A DNA stretch of 64,000 nt from UBA7672 sp965279205 (GCA_965279205.1 OZ257144.1:930001-994000); one strand, 5' to 3'. Counted from the first letter of the stretch, positions 15,698 through 24,837 are shown. Program-made: numbers and translations. Notes: generated by a model from the letters alone, not told the origin.

Positions 15698-17191
15698 TTA
15701 TTCGGAACGCCATTCGGGAATGCCCTCCGCATCCGCGCGTATGCGGCCGCGAAGGCCGATGGGATAGCGGTCCCGGCTGGTGAGCAGCGCGAGGTCATCG
15801 GCGTGGGCGGCGGGGATGCGGGCGAGGGTACGGGCGCCGCTGTTCATGCGGGCGATGACGACGCCCTGGACCGGCTGGCCGGCGGGATCGTGCAGGATGG
15901 TGAATGTCTCGATCCTGGCTGAGCCATCCGGTGTTTCATCGGTCGGCGGCACGGGACCACGCGCCTTGTCTGACGTTTCCTGCACGCTGGCATTGTCGAG
16001 GACGGCGTCGTCTTGCGGGTCGCGGGCGAGCATCAGTGCGTGATGCTTGGTGACGAATTCGCCCTGGCCATAGACGAGGCCAGTGGCCGCGCCATCGCGG
16101 ATATCGCGCACCATCGCGCAGGCGGCATGCGCCATGTAGACGTTGAGCGGACCGCCGAAGAAGCTGAGGCCGCCGCAGACGGACGGCTCGACGTCAGCGC
16201 CGAGACCAAGCTTGCGCCGCGCCATTTTTGGAACGACCGGGAAGCAGGAATAGAGTTCGAGCGCATCGAATTCGGCAGAGCGCTTGAGCATCGCTTGCAG
16301 CACCGCGTCCTGAGCGTGGCTGATCGTGTAGCCGTCGCGCGCGAGCCAGTCGCGCGGTTCGCTGGCGGATGCGCCGGCGCCAATGAAGACGAGCTCGCCT
16401 TCGGGAATGCCGGCTGCACGCGCCTTCGCGAGCGAGGTGACGAGGAGAGCCGCGCCCTGGTTGACGTGCGGATTGGCGACCATGCGCTTCACATAGGGCC
16501 AGGAGATCATCCGGTTGTCGGGCGTGACGGTGGTGATGTCTGCGGGCGACAGCGCCGTCTTCGACCATGACCAGGGATTGCGCACAGCGGCGGCGGAATA
16601 GCGCGACCACAGCAGGCCGGATTCCGCCTGCGCTTCTGCAGGCGTTTGACCCCAGGCATGGGCGGTGGCGGCGTCGTAGAACGGATAGACGCTGATCGGC
16701 CAGGCGACGCCGAGCTTGTGACCGAGATGATGCACGTAGTCGGCAGCGCGCTTCATCTTCGGCGCGGTGACAGCATAGGGCGTCCACGGCAGTTCGATGT
16801 CGGCGCGTTTGGCGTGGCCGACCGCATATTGCGCCTCGGCGCCGATGACGAGGCCGACTTGGCTCTTGCCTTCAGCTATGCGCTGGGCGGCTTCGTGTAG
16901 ATAGCGCACAGGGCTTTCGCCGCCGACCGAACCGTAGACGGAGCGGGTAGGCGAGATGCCCAGACGTTCGTTGAGGCCAGCGGAGATGTCTTCGTAGCGC
17001 CAGCTGACCAGAGCGATGATGTCGACCGAGTCGGCTTCACTGAGGAGGCCACGCGCCTCGGTGTCGGCGCGGCGGGCGGCTTCCGCCATCAGGGCAAGCG
17101 GCTCAAGCGACTGCGCCACGTCCTTCGGGCGGTCCATGATCTCGCCGATGCCGGCGATGACGGGGATGCGATCGGGAGGAAGCTGGGCCAT
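15698..17191 (-). CDS. Thiolase-like protein (acetyl-CoA acetyltransferase family)
   Basis: A 497-residue member of the thiolase superfamily, start at ATG 17191 (MAQLPPDRIPVIAGIGEI). The N-terminal half has the thiolase core (VGLVIGAEAQYAV) and the C-terminal half GGLSFFGGPLNVYMAHA, followed by a ~90-residue extension after LVYGQGEFVTKHHALML typical of the SCP-x-like bacterial subgroup. The usual nucleophile Cys near residue 90 is not seen; the equivalent stretch reads YGSVGGESPVRYLHEAA. Such proteins may be degradative thiolases with altered chemistry or non-catalytic partners of fatty acid or steroid breakdown. It starts the minus-strand run that ends at 11856. Confidence 0.85.
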   Translation of the reverse strand: MAQLPPDRIPVIAGIGEIMDRPKDVAQSLEPLALMAEAARRADTEARGLLSEADSVDIIALVSWRYEDISAGLNERLGISPTRSVYGSVGGESPVRYLHEAAQRIAEGKSQVGLVIGAEAQYAVGHAKRADIELPWTPYAVTAPKMKRAADYVHHLGHKLGVAWPISVYPFYDAATAHAWGQTPAEAQAESGLLWSRYSAAAVRNPWSWSKTALSPADITTVTPDNRMISWPYVKRMVANPHVNQGAALLVTSLAKARAAGIPEGELVFIGAGASASEPRDWLARDGYTISHAQDAVLQAMLKRSAEFDALELYSCFPVVPKMARRKLGLGADVEPSVCGGLSFFGGPLNVYMAHAACAMVRDIRDGAATGLVYGQGEFVTKHHALMLARDPQDDAVLDNASVQETSDKARGPVPPTDETPDGSARIETFTILHDPAGQPVQGVVIARMNSGARTLARIPAAHADDLALLTSRDRYPIGLRGRIRADAEGIPEWRSE

Positions 17192-17310
17192 GCACCAGCT
17201 TTCCGACAGGCCGGGCGCAGGATCAAGCGTGGTCAGGGCTTCACCGCTCCTGTCATTCCGGCATAGTCCGACCCTGCAGACGTGACCCCACGAACATACA
17301 TACCTTCCTG

Positions 17311-17676
17311 ATGTTCGAAGGACGCGCCGAGAAAGCGATGACTTTCTATGTCTCGCCATTTCCGAGATCGCGGATCGTTGATGTGAAGCGGTACGGCAAG
17401 GAGGCGCCGGGCAAGGAAGGCTGGGTGATGGTGGCGCGGTTCAAGCTGAATGGCGTTGAGTATCGCGCCATCGACTCGACGGGCCACGCCTTCACTTCCA
17501 CGCTTTCCATGTCGCTGTTTGTCGAGTGCGACAGCGAGGCGGAGCTCGATCGTCTCTACGCTGCGCTGGCCGAGGGCGGGCAGGCGCTGATGCCAGTCGG
17601 CAATTACGGCTTCAGCCGCAAGTTCGGCTGGGTGAACGACCGCTTCGGCGTGTCGTGGCAGTTCAATCTGGCCTGA
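17311..17676 (+). CDS. VOC superfamily protein (PhnB-like)
   Basis: A 121-residue protein of the glyoxalase/VOC fold in the PhnB (3-dmu-9_3-mt) subgroup: MFEGRAEKAMTFYVSPFP, KEGWVMVARFKLNGVEY and NYGFSRKFGWVNDRFGVSWQF. The codons before the ATG continue the family pattern (T-N-I-H-T-F-L), yet no ATG, GTG or TTG was found in frame there, so either the start is the internal ATG or a rare codon upstream is used. Metal-binding His and Glu of glyoxalase I are not clearly conserved. Substrate unknown. Confidence 0.82.
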   Translation: MFEGRAEKAMTFYVSPFPRSRIVDVKRYGKEAPGKEGWVMVARFKLNGVEYRAIDSTGHAFTSTLSMSLFVECDSEAELDRLYAALAEGGQALMPVGNYGFSRKFGWVNDRFGVSWQFNLA

Positions 17677-17855
17677 GGCGAGTCGCGGAAAGCGAGTCGG
17701 GCTGGACGCCGGTGTTCTGCGCGCTAACCCGTGCGATCGGAGCGGCCTGTCCGGACGGTTTCCGGGCAGACCCCAGAACTTGCGTCAAAGCTCACTCGAA
17801 ACCCCAACAAGTTGGGCCTCTGAAATAGTTCAGCCGTTCTGGATTTTCATGCTTT

Positions 17856-17878
17856 GTTCACGAGAACATTTGTAGTAC
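17856..17878. promoter_or_regulatory. Candidate SOS (LexA) operator before recA
   Basis: Two overlapping motifs precede recA: the palindrome GTTC-ACGA-GAAC (17856-17867) and GAAC-N7-GTAC (17864-17878). The alphaproteobacterial LexA box is GTTC-N7-GTTC (or its complement GAAC-N7-GAAC), so the second motif differs by one base. It lies 54 bp upstream of the chosen start. Confidence 0.5.
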
Positions 17879-17931
17879 ATAGATCTCAAGACGGGCTGGG
17901 AATCAGCGGCATTTGCCGCCCTGTAGCCAGC

Positions 17932-19026
17932 ATGGCAGATGTGGAGATGAAGATGGCAGCGGCCTCTCTGAAGCTGGTGGAAGACAAGGGCATGGACAAG
18001 CAGAAGGCCCTGGAGACGGCGCTGACCAATATCGAGCGCAGTTTCGGCAAGGGCTCGATCATGCGCCTGGGCACCAATGCCTCGATGGATGTCGAGGCGT
18101 TGTCGACCGGCTCGCTCAGCCTCGACGTGGCGCTGGGGATTGGCGGCCTGCCGCGTGGCCGGATCATCGAGATCTACGGGCCGGAAAGCTCGGGCAAGAC
18201 GACGCTGGCGCTGCACGTCCTCGCTGAAGCCCAGAAGAATGGCGGCGTTGGCGCGTTCATCGACGCCGAACACGCGCTTGATCCGATCTATGCCGGCAAG
18301 CTGGGCGTTGATCTCGACGACCTGCTGGTCTCGCAGCCCGACACGGGCGAACAGGCGCTGGAAATCACCGACACGCTGGTCCGCTCGGGCGCGATCGACG
18401 TTCTGGTGATCGACTCGGTTGCGGCGCTGACGCCGCGCGCCGAACTCGAAGGCGAAATGGGCGACTCGCTGCCCGGCCTGCAGGCCCGCCTGATGAGCCA
18501 GGCGCTGCGCAAGATCACGGCTTCGGTTTCCAAATCGAAGACCATGGTGATCTTCATCAACCAGATCCGCATGAAGATCGGCGTGATGTACGGTTCGCCC
18601 GAGACGACGACGGGCGGCAACGCGCTGAAATTCTACTCTTCGGTCCGTCTCGACATCCGCCGCATCGGCCAGATCAAGGAACGCGACGAAGTCATCGGCA
18701 ACCAGACCCGCGTGAAGGTGGTCAAGAACAAGGTCGCCCCGCCGTTCCGGCAGGTCGAGTTCGACATCATCTACGGCGAAGGCATTTCCAAGACGGGTGA
18801 GCTGATCGATCTCGGCGTGAAGGCCAATGTTGTCGAGAAATCGGGCTCCTGGTTCTCCTACGGTTCGCAGCGGATCGGCCAGGGCCGTGAAAACGCTCGG
18901 AAATTCCTCAAGGAAAATCCCGCCGTTGCAGCCGAAATCGAGGATGCAATCCGGAAGAACGCCGGAATCATCTCGGAGAACCTGCTCGCCGTCGAGGGGA
19001 ATGAAGAGGACGACGACGAGGCCTAA
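17932..19026 (+). CDS. recA: Recombinase RecA
   Basis: A 364-residue recombinase that forms filaments on single-stranded DNA, drives strand exchange and triggers LexA self-cleavage. Walker A is GPESSGKTTL, Walker B follows in IDVLVIDSVAALTPRAE, and the DNA-binding loops lie around QALRKITASVSKS and GNALKFYSSVRLDI. The C terminus ends acidic (EGNEEDDDEA) as usual. ATG 17932 (MADVEMKMAAASLKL) is preferred; 17854 would add 26 unrelated residues and overlap the operator. alaS follows on the same strand, an order seen in many alphaproteobacteria. Confidence 0.97.
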   Translation: MADVEMKMAAASLKLVEDKGMDKQKALETALTNIERSFGKGSIMRLGTNASMDVEALSTGSLSLDVALGIGGLPRGRIIEIYGPESSGKTTLALHVLAEAQKNGGVGAFIDAEHALDPIYAGKLGVDLDDLLVSQPDTGEQALEITDTLVRSGAIDVLVIDSVAALTPRAELEGEMGDSLPGLQARLMSQALRKITASVSKSKTMVIFINQIRMKIGVMYGSPETTTGGNALKFYSSVRLDIRRIGQIKERDEVIGNQTRVKVVKNKVAPPFRQVEFDIIYGEGISKTGELIDLGVKANVVEKSGSWFSYGSQRIGQGRENARKFLKENPAVAAEIEDAIRKNAGIISENLLAVEGNEEDDDEA

Positions 19027-19093
19027 AGCTAGGACGCGACCGGTCCGGGTTGTTTCGCAGCTTCCTGGCCCATGGCAGGCCAGCCATGTAAGG

Positions 19094-19130
19094 AAGGCGC
19101 CGGCTGGCAGGCCGGCGCCTTCTTGTTTTT
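19094..19130 (+). terminator. Rho-independent terminator after recA
   Basis: AAGGCGCCGGC (19094-19104) pairs perfectly with GCCGGCGCCTT (19111-19121) around a six-base loop, followed by CTTGTTTTT. It is an 11-bp GC-rich stem with a T-run, so recA and alaS should be separate transcripts. Confidence 0.9.
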
Positions 19131-19235
19131 CGGTCTGCTTTGCTGCCTGTGTTTCGGGCCGATTTTCCAATGAAATCCTGATTCTGGCGTGCGGCGCGGT
19201 TGATCGGTCGGCGTCCGGTCGAGCGCCCGTTTTGC

Positions 19236-19264
19236 TTGGCGCCATGCGCCATGGCCTTTATACC
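19236..19264 (+). promoter_or_regulatory. Possible alaS promoter
   Basis: TTGGCG (19236-19241) and TATACC (19259-19264) are separated by 17 bases, a sigma-70-like layout downstream of the recA terminator. The match is partial. Confidence 0.35.
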
Positions 19265-19396
19265 GCCCCGTGGCCCTTGCGCCGGGCTGGGATAACTGGC
19301 GCGCCGGGCCCAACTTACAGGTTGCGGGGGAGGCCGCTCGCTCAAGCGGCGGGGTCCCGGCCATGACCCGAAATCGACTGCAGGAGCCTTTCGCCC

Positions 19397-22078
19397 ATGA
19401 CGACCTCGCGCTCGCCTTCCAAGTCTTCCGCGTCCGCGAGCGTGAACGCTATCCGCGCCGGCTTCCTCGACTATTTCGCCAAGGCGGATCACGTCGTGAA
19501 GCCGTCCTCCTCGCTGGTGCCGCAGGGCGACAACACGCTGCTGTTCGTCAATGCCGGCATGGTGCAGTTCAAGAACATCTTCACCGGCGCCGAGAAGCCT
19601 TTTGCGCCTCGCGCGGCGACCTCGCAGAAATGCGTGCGTGCGGGCGGCAAGCACAACGACCTCGACAATGTCGGCTACACCGCCCGCCACCTCACCTTCT
19701 TCGAGATGCTCGGCAACTTCTCGTTCGGCGACTATTTCAAGGAGCAGGCGATCGAGCATGCCTGGACGCTGGTCACGCGCGACTTCGGGCTCCCGAAGGA
19801 CAAGCTGCTGGTGACCGTCTACCATGACGATGACGAAGCGGCCGGCTACTGGAAGAAGATTGCCGGTCTGCCGGAGTCGAGGATCATCCGCATCCCGACC
19901 AACGACAATTTCTGGATGATGGGCGACACCGGCCCGTGCGGTCCGTGCTCGGAAATCTTCATCGACCGTGGCGACAAGATCTGGGGCGGCCCGCCCGGGT
20001 CGGCTGAACAGGATGGCGACCGGTTCCTCGAATTCTGGAACCTCGTCTTCATGCAGTTCGAACAGTTCAACGATGGCCGGCCGCGCGTGCCGCTGCCCAA
20101 GCCATCGATCGACACTGGCATGGGCCTCGAGCGCATCTCGGCGATCATGCAGGGCGTCGACTCTGTTTTCGAGACCGACCTGTTCGTCAATCTCATCGCG
20201 GCGGGCGAAGACCTCTACAAGGTGAAGGCGCAGGGCGAGCAGACCGCCTCCTTCCGCGTCATCGCCGACCACCTGCGCTCGGCCTGCTTCCTGATCGCCG
20301 ATGGCGTCTCGCCCTCGAACGAGGGCAGGGGCTATGTGCTGCGCCGGATCATGCGCCGGGGCATGCGCCATGCGCACATCCTCGGCACCCGCGAGCCGAA
20401 CATGTTCAACCTCGTCGGCGCACTGGCGAAGGAGATGGGCGATGCCTATCCCGATCTCGTGCGCGCGCAGCCGGCGATCGAGAGCGCGTTCCAACAAGAG
20501 GAACAAAGCTTCCAGCGCACACTGGGCCGCGGCCTCGCGCTGCTGGACGAGGCGACCGCGACGCTCGGCAAGGGCGGCGTTCTCGCGGGTGATGTTGCGT
20601 TCAAACTCTACGACACGTTCGGCTTCCCGCTCGACCTGACACAGGACGTGCTGCGTTCGCGCGAGATGACGGTCGACGAGGCCAGCTTCAACGCGTCGAT
20701 GGACGAACAGCGCGCGCGTAGCCAGGAGCATTCGAAGTTCGCGGCGGGCGAGGGTGCGGGCGAAGTCTGGTTCGCGGTGCGCGATGCATCGGGTGCGACA
20801 TCGTTCCAGGGCTATGATCTCGAGGAAACCTCGGGCCGGCTTGCAACCGCGCTGGTCGGCGGCGTGCAGTCGAAATCGATCAAGACCGGCGACAAGGCCG
20901 AGCTGGTGTTCGACCGGTCGCCTTTCTATGCCGAGAGCGGCGGACAGGCAGGCGACACGGGCGAGATCTTCTTTGCCGGCGGCGGCCGCTTCCGCGTCGA
21001 CGATGTGCAGAAGCGCGCGGGTGACGTGTTCGCGCATGTCGGCGAGATGGTGTCGGGTTCGGCCAAGGCGGGCGATGTCGCCGAGTTGAAGATCGACCGC
21101 GTGCGCCGGGCGAAGATCCGCGCCAACCATTCGGCAACGCACCTGTTGCATGCGGCGCTGCGCAACCGGCTGGGTAAGCACGTCACGCAGAAGGGGTCGC
21201 TGGTCGAGGCCGACTATTTCCGCTTCGACTTCTCGCACACCGCGCCGATGACGCGCGATGACATCGAGGTGGTCGAGGCGGAAGTGAACGCGGTCATCCG
21301 CCAGAACGCGCCGGCGGAAATCCGTGTGATGGCGCCGGACAAGGCGATCGAGGCGGGCGCCATGGCGCTCTTCGGCGAGAAATATGGCGACGAGGTGCGC
21401 GTGCTGCGGCTGGGCAATTCAGTGTCGGAAGCCAATGCGCCTTACTCGGTCGAACTGTGCGGGGGCACGCATGTGTCGCGCACGGGCGACATCGCCGTGT
21501 TCGTGGTGACGTCCGAAGGCGGCGTGGCGCAGGGCGTGCGCCGGATCGAGGGCGTGACAGGCGCGGCGGCTCTGGACTTCCTCAAGTCGCGCGGCGCGAT
21601 CGCTCGCGAGATCGCGGACCAGTTCAAGGCGCCGATCGCGGATGCTCCGGCGCGTGTGGCTCAGCTGGTCGAGCAGCGGAAGAAGCTGGAGGCCGAACTG
21701 GCTGACGCGCGCAAGAAACTGGCCATGGGTGGCGGTGGCGCAGCGTCGGGACCGGAAGAGGTCAATGGCGTCAAGTTCATCGGCAAGGTCGTCGATGTGC
21801 CGGCCAAGGACCTCAAGGGCCTGGCGGATGAAGCCAAGAAATCCCTCGGATCGGGCGTTGCGGTGTTTGTCGCCGTTGCCGAGGGCCGCGCGACCGTGGT
21901 GGTCGGCGTGACCGATGACCTGACCAAGCGCTTCGCGGCCGGCAATCTCTTGTCGGTGGCCGCTGCCGCCGTCGGCGGCAAAGGCGGCGGCCGCCCAGAT
22001 ATGGCTCAAGGCGGCGGGCCGGATGGCGACAAGGCGAATGACGCCATCGCGGCGGTGAAGGCAGCGCTCGCGGGCTAG
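19397..22078 (+). CDS. alaS: Alanine-tRNA ligase
   Basis: An 893-residue class II synthetase charging tRNA-Ala. The catalytic core opens with AIRAGFLDYFAKADH and includes MMGDTGPCGPCSEI. The editing domain carries the zinc-site HxxxH in NHSATHLLHAAL and the later CGGTHV, which clear mischarged Ser and Gly. The C-terminal C-Ala/DHHA1 region ends with GGKGGGRPDMAQGGG. Length is normal. The start at 19397 has AGGAG upstream; the first 16 residues are a Ser-rich extension before the conserved core. Confidence 0.97.
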   Translation: MTTSRSPSKSSASASVNAIRAGFLDYFAKADHVVKPSSSLVPQGDNTLLFVNAGMVQFKNIFTGAEKPFAPRAATSQKCVRAGGKHNDLDNVGYTARHLTFFEMLGNFSFGDYFKEQAIEHAWTLVTRDFGLPKDKLLVTVYHDDDEAAGYWKKIAGLPESRIIRIPTNDNFWMMGDTGPCGPCSEIFIDRGDKIWGGPPGSAEQDGDRFLEFWNLVFMQFEQFNDGRPRVPLPKPSIDTGMGLERISAIMQGVDSVFETDLFVNLIAAGEDLYKVKAQGEQTASFRVIADHLRSACFLIADGVSPSNEGRGYVLRRIMRRGMRHAHILGTREPNMFNLVGALAKEMGDAYPDLVRAQPAIESAFQQEEQSFQRTLGRGLALLDEATATLGKGGVLAGDVAFKLYDTFGFPLDLTQDVLRSREMTVDEASFNASMDEQRARSQEHSKFAAGEGAGEVWFAVRDASGATSFQGYDLEETSGRLATALVGGVQSKSIKTGDKAELVFDRSPFYAESGGQAGDTGEIFFAGGGRFRVDDVQKRAGDVFAHVGEMVSGSAKAGDVAELKIDRVRRAKIRANHSATHLLHAALRNRLGKHVTQKGSLVEADYFRFDFSHTAPMTRDDIEVVEAEVNAVIRQNAPAEIRVMAPDKAIEAGAMALFGEKYGDEVRVLRLGNSVSEANAPYSVELCGGTHVSRTGDIAVFVVTSEGGVAQGVRRIEGVTGAAALDFLKSRGAIAREIADQFKAPIADAPARVAQLVEQRKKLEAELADARKKLAMGGGGAASGPEEVNGVKFIGKVVDVPAKDLKGLADEAKKSLGSGVAVFVAVAEGRATVVVGVTDDLTKRFAAGNLLSVAAAAVGGKGGGRPDMAQGGGPDGDKANDAIAAVKAALAG

Positions 22079-22186
22079 CGCCAAAAAGCTAGACACTGGC
22101 TAGCGATTTCGCCGCAGAGCAACGCGCGAGTGCGTGCCTAAATCTATTCCAACGGACGCCTGTCACTGCACAGGGGGAGAGCCGCG

Positions 22187-23002
22187 ATGGCGGGACTCGA
22201 CGGGATGGGTTTTGGCGCGCTGAACGAAGCGGCCCTGAGAAAAGAGGTCGCCTGGCGCGATCTCGTCCGTTACCGGCCGCTCGACACGCTCATCGAACTG
22301 ACGCTTCCCGTGCCATGGCTTGCCGCGGTGATCTGGTTTTCGGCGCAAGGCAATTACGCGCTGGCGTTGCCGTGCACCTTCTTCCTGTTCCTGACGCTGC
22401 TGCGCGTGGCGCACAATGGCTATCACAATGCGCTGGGGCTTCCGCGCGTGGCGACGGACCTGGTGCTGTGGGCGTTCAGCGGATTGATGATGCTGCCGCT
22501 GCATGCGGTGAAGGTGACGCACCTCGAGCATCACAAGCATTGTCTTGGCGAGGCTGACATTGAGGGCGAGGCGGGGCGCAAATCGTTCTGGAGCGTGATC
22601 GCCTACGGGCCGCGCTTTCCAGTCGACGTATTGCGCGCGGCGTGGCGGGAGGGCAGGGCGCATATCCGGCGCTGGATCGTGGCCGAAGCCGTGTTGATCG
22701 CCTGCGTGTGGATCGCGGCAATTGTCACCGGCTGGCCGGCGCTGGTCTATCATGCGGTCGCGATGAGCGCGGGCGAGTGCTTTACCGCCTTCTTCGCCGT
22801 GTGGATCGTGCATCATGGCACGGAAGACCATGTCTATCCGGCGCGCACGCAGCGTGGCTGGCTCAAGAACCGGATCAGCTATTCGATGTTCCTGCACGCG
22901 GAACATCATCTCTTTCCGTCGGTGCCGACTTTCAGGCTTGGCGAGCTGGCGAAGCGGCTCGATCGCGCGGCGCCGGAAGTCGCAGGGCGGCAGGTGATCT
23001 GA
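22187..23002 (+). CDS. Fatty acid desaturase family protein
   Basis: A 271-residue membrane di-iron enzyme with the three His boxes: HNGYHN (about residue 75), HLEHHKH (about 112) and HAEHH near the C terminus, between hydrophobic hairpins. The family desaturates or hydroxylates acyl chains, carotenoids or sphingoid bases; the HNGYHN first box is shared with uncharacterised bacterial members, so the substrate is open. An RBS GGGGGAG precedes ATG 22187. It shares a bidirectional terminator with icd downstream. Confidence 0.88.
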   Translation: MAGLDGMGFGALNEAALRKEVAWRDLVRYRPLDTLIELTLPVPWLAAVIWFSAQGNYALALPCTFFLFLTLLRVAHNGYHNALGLPRVATDLVLWAFSGLMMLPLHAVKVTHLEHHKHCLGEADIEGEAGRKSFWSVIAYGPRFPVDVLRAAWREGRAHIRRWIVAEAVLIACVWIAAIVTGWPALVYHAVAMSAGECFTAFFAVWIVHHGTEDHVYPARTQRGWLKNRISYSMFLHAEHHLFPSVPTFRLGELAKRLDRAAPEVAGRQVI

Positions 23003-23012
23003 CCAGAGCAGC

Positions 23013-23044
23013 AAAAAAGCCCGCGGAATGATCCGCGGGCTTTT
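23013..23044. terminator. Bidirectional rho-independent terminator
   Basis: AAAAGCCCGCGGA (23015-23027) pairs with TCCGCGGGCTTTT (23032-23044) around ATGA. The A-run on one side and T-run on the other let it serve both the desaturase gene (+) and icd (-), whose ends face each other here. Confidence 0.92.
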
Positions 23045-23066
23045 GTGTCTCTGATCCGGTCGAAGA

Positions 23067-24284
23067 CTACTTCGTCATCGCTTCCTGGAAGTTCGACGCG
23101 ATCTTCTCGATGAAGCCTTCGGTGGTGAGCCAGGGTTGATCGGGTCCGATGAGGAGCGAGAGATCCTTGGTCATGAAGCCGGCTTCGACTGTGGCGACCA
23201 CGGTCTTTTCCAGCAAGTCCGAGAACTTCGCGAGTTCGGCGTTGCCGTCGAGCTTGGCGCGGTGGGCAAGGCCTCGCGTCCAGGCGAAGATCGAGGCGAC
23301 GGAGTTGGTCGATGTCGACTTGCCCTGCTGGTGCGCACGATAGTGGCGCGTGACTGTGCCGTGGGCGGCTTCGGCTTCGACCGTCTTGCCATCCGGCGTC
23401 ATCAGCACCGAGGTCATCAGGCCGAGCGAGCCATAGCCCTGGGCGACCGTGTCGGACTGGACGTCGCCGTCATAGTTCTTGCACGCCCAGACATAGCCGC
23501 CCGACCATTTCAGGCAGGCCGCGACCATGTCGTCGATCAGGCGGTGTTCGTACGTGCCCTTGAACTCGGCGAACTTGTCCTTGAACTCGGTGTCGAACAC
23601 TTCCTGGAAGATGTCCTTGAAGCGGCCGTCATAGGCCTTGAGGATCGTGTTCTTGGTCGAGAGGTAGACCGGCCATTTGCGCTGGTAGCCGAAGTTGAAC
23701 GAGGCGCGCGCGAAGTCGCGGATCGACTTGTCGAGGTTGTACATGCCCATGGCGATGCCGGCGCCGGGGAAGTCGAACACTTCGTATTCGACCGGATCGC
23801 CGCCGCCCGCAGGCGTGTAGACCATCTTGAGCTTGCCGGGGCCGGGCACCTTGAAGTCGGTGGCCTTGTACTGATCGCCGAAGGCGTGACGGCCGACGAC
23901 CACAGGCTGGGTCCAGCCAGGAACCAGGCGCGGTACGTTCTTCATCACGATCGGTTCGCGGAAGACGACGCCGTCGAGGATGTTGCGGATCGTGCCGTTG
24001 GGCGACTTCCACATCTTCTTCAGCTTGAACTCTTCGACGCGCTGCTCGTCCGGCGTGATGGTCGCGCATTTGACGGCGACGCCGTATTTCTTGGTGGCTT
24101 CGGCGGCGTCGATCGTCACCTGGTCATTGGTGGCGTCGCGATGCTCGATGCCGAGATCGAAGTATTTCAGGTCGATGTCGAGATAGGGAAGGATCAGGCG
24201 CTCCTTGATGAGCGTCCAGATGATGCGGGTCATCTCGTCCCCGTCCATTTCGACGACGGGATTGGCGACCTTGATCACGGGCAT
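23067..24284 (-). CDS. icd: NADP-dependent isocitrate dehydrogenase
   Basis: A 405-residue dimeric-type enzyme converting isocitrate to 2-oxoglutarate, CO2 and NADPH in the TCA cycle. It begins MPVIKVANPVVEMDGDEMTR, has the substrate Ser/Asn region in WKSPNGTIRNILDGVVFREP, metal Asp in KNYDGDVQSDTVAQGYGSLG, and the NADP segment EAAHGTVTRHYR with the downstream NSVASIFAWTRGL. This is the eukaryote-like subfamily II usual in alphaproteobacteria. Together with the transhydrogenase genes at 46.5-50.3 kb it contributes to NADPH balance, though not linked in an operon. Confidence 0.97.
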   Translation of the reverse strand: MPVIKVANPVVEMDGDEMTRIIWTLIKERLILPYLDIDLKYFDLGIEHRDATNDQVTIDAAEATKKYGVAVKCATITPDEQRVEEFKLKKMWKSPNGTIRNILDGVVFREPIVMKNVPRLVPGWTQPVVVGRHAFGDQYKATDFKVPGPGKLKMVYTPAGGGDPVEYEVFDFPGAGIAMGMYNLDKSIRDFARASFNFGYQRKWPVYLSTKNTILKAYDGRFKDIFQEVFDTEFKDKFAEFKGTYEHRLIDDMVAACLKWSGGYVWACKNYDGDVQSDTVAQGYGSLGLMTSVLMTPDGKTVEAEAAHGTVTRHYRAHQQGKSTSTNSVASIFAWTRGLAHRAKLDGNAELAKFSDLLEKTVVATVEAGFMTKDLSLLIGPDQPWLTTEGFIEKIASNFQEAMTK

Positions 24285-24399
24285 GCGGCACTCCTGAAAG
24301 ACGGCGCAATCGGACTTACGCCGGGGTTCTGGGCCGGGCTATATCAGACGCAGTCCCGTGCACAATATGCTGCGGGAAAACGACAGGCAGGAGACCGCC

Positions 24400-24837
24400 A
24401 TGGCCGGAAAATCAACGTCCAAACGCCCTCCTTTTGATCTCATGGCCATCGATCACGTCGTGCTGATCGTGGATGGGCTGGAGACAGCAGCGAAATGGTA
24501 TGCCGAAGTGGTAGGTGCGACCGAGGAGGGCGACCTGCGCCAGTTCGGCATGGTGCAGCTTCGCTGTGGTGCCTCGATGATCGACCTGGTGGACGCTGGA
24601 TCGAAAGCGGGGGAGTGGGCGCGACCCGAGGTGGCTGGTGGGCGCAACATGGATCATTTCTGCCTGGAGATCGGGCCTGTGACGAAGTCTGCGATGGAAG
24701 CGCATCTCATGGCGCATGGCCTTGCGATCGAGGAAGAGGGCATGCGGTCGGGAGCGAAGGGCGAGGGATATTCCTGGTACATCCGCGATCCGTGGGATCA
24801 CCAGATCGAGCTGAAGACGGACAAGGTTCGCCAATGA
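24400..24837 (+). CDS. VOC (glyoxalase-like) family protein
   Basis: A 145-residue single-subunit VOC protein: IDHVVLIVDGLETAAKWYAEVVG, MVQLRCGASMIDLV, RNMDHFCLEIGP and WYIRDPWDHQIELK. His at the start (DHVVL), His in MDHF and Glu in IELK correspond to typical metal ligands, so a metal-dependent lyase or dioxygenase-like role is possible. ATG 24400 has AGGAG ten bases upstream. It overlaps the next gene by four bases (ATGA), making a two-gene unit with trmJ. Confidence 0.85.
   Translation: MAGKSTSKRPPFDLMAIDHVVLIVDGLETAAKWYAEVVGATEEGDLRQFGMVQLRCGASMIDLVDAGSKAGEWARPEVAGGRNMDHFCLEIGPVTKSAMEAHLMAHGLAIEEEGMRSGAKGEGYSWYIRDPWDHQIELKTDKVRQ

Larger units (their letters stand above)
19027..19396. other. 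recA-alaS intergenic region
   Basis: This 370-base gap holds the recA terminator (19094-19130), a possible alaS promoter (19236-19264), a CCGC/GCGG hairpin near 19340, and an AGGAG ribosome-binding site just before the alaS start. No further gene is seen. Confidence 0.6.

Noticed and set aside
17830..19245. Long minus-strand frame opposite recA
   Set aside because: It mirrors the codon pattern of recA, has Arg/Asp/His-rich composition without domains, and covers the terminator region; it is a shadow of high-GC coding DNA.
18968..21238. 756-residue minus-strand frame opposite alaS
   Set aside because: AlaS is certain on the other strand; the reverse frame has no recognisable domain.
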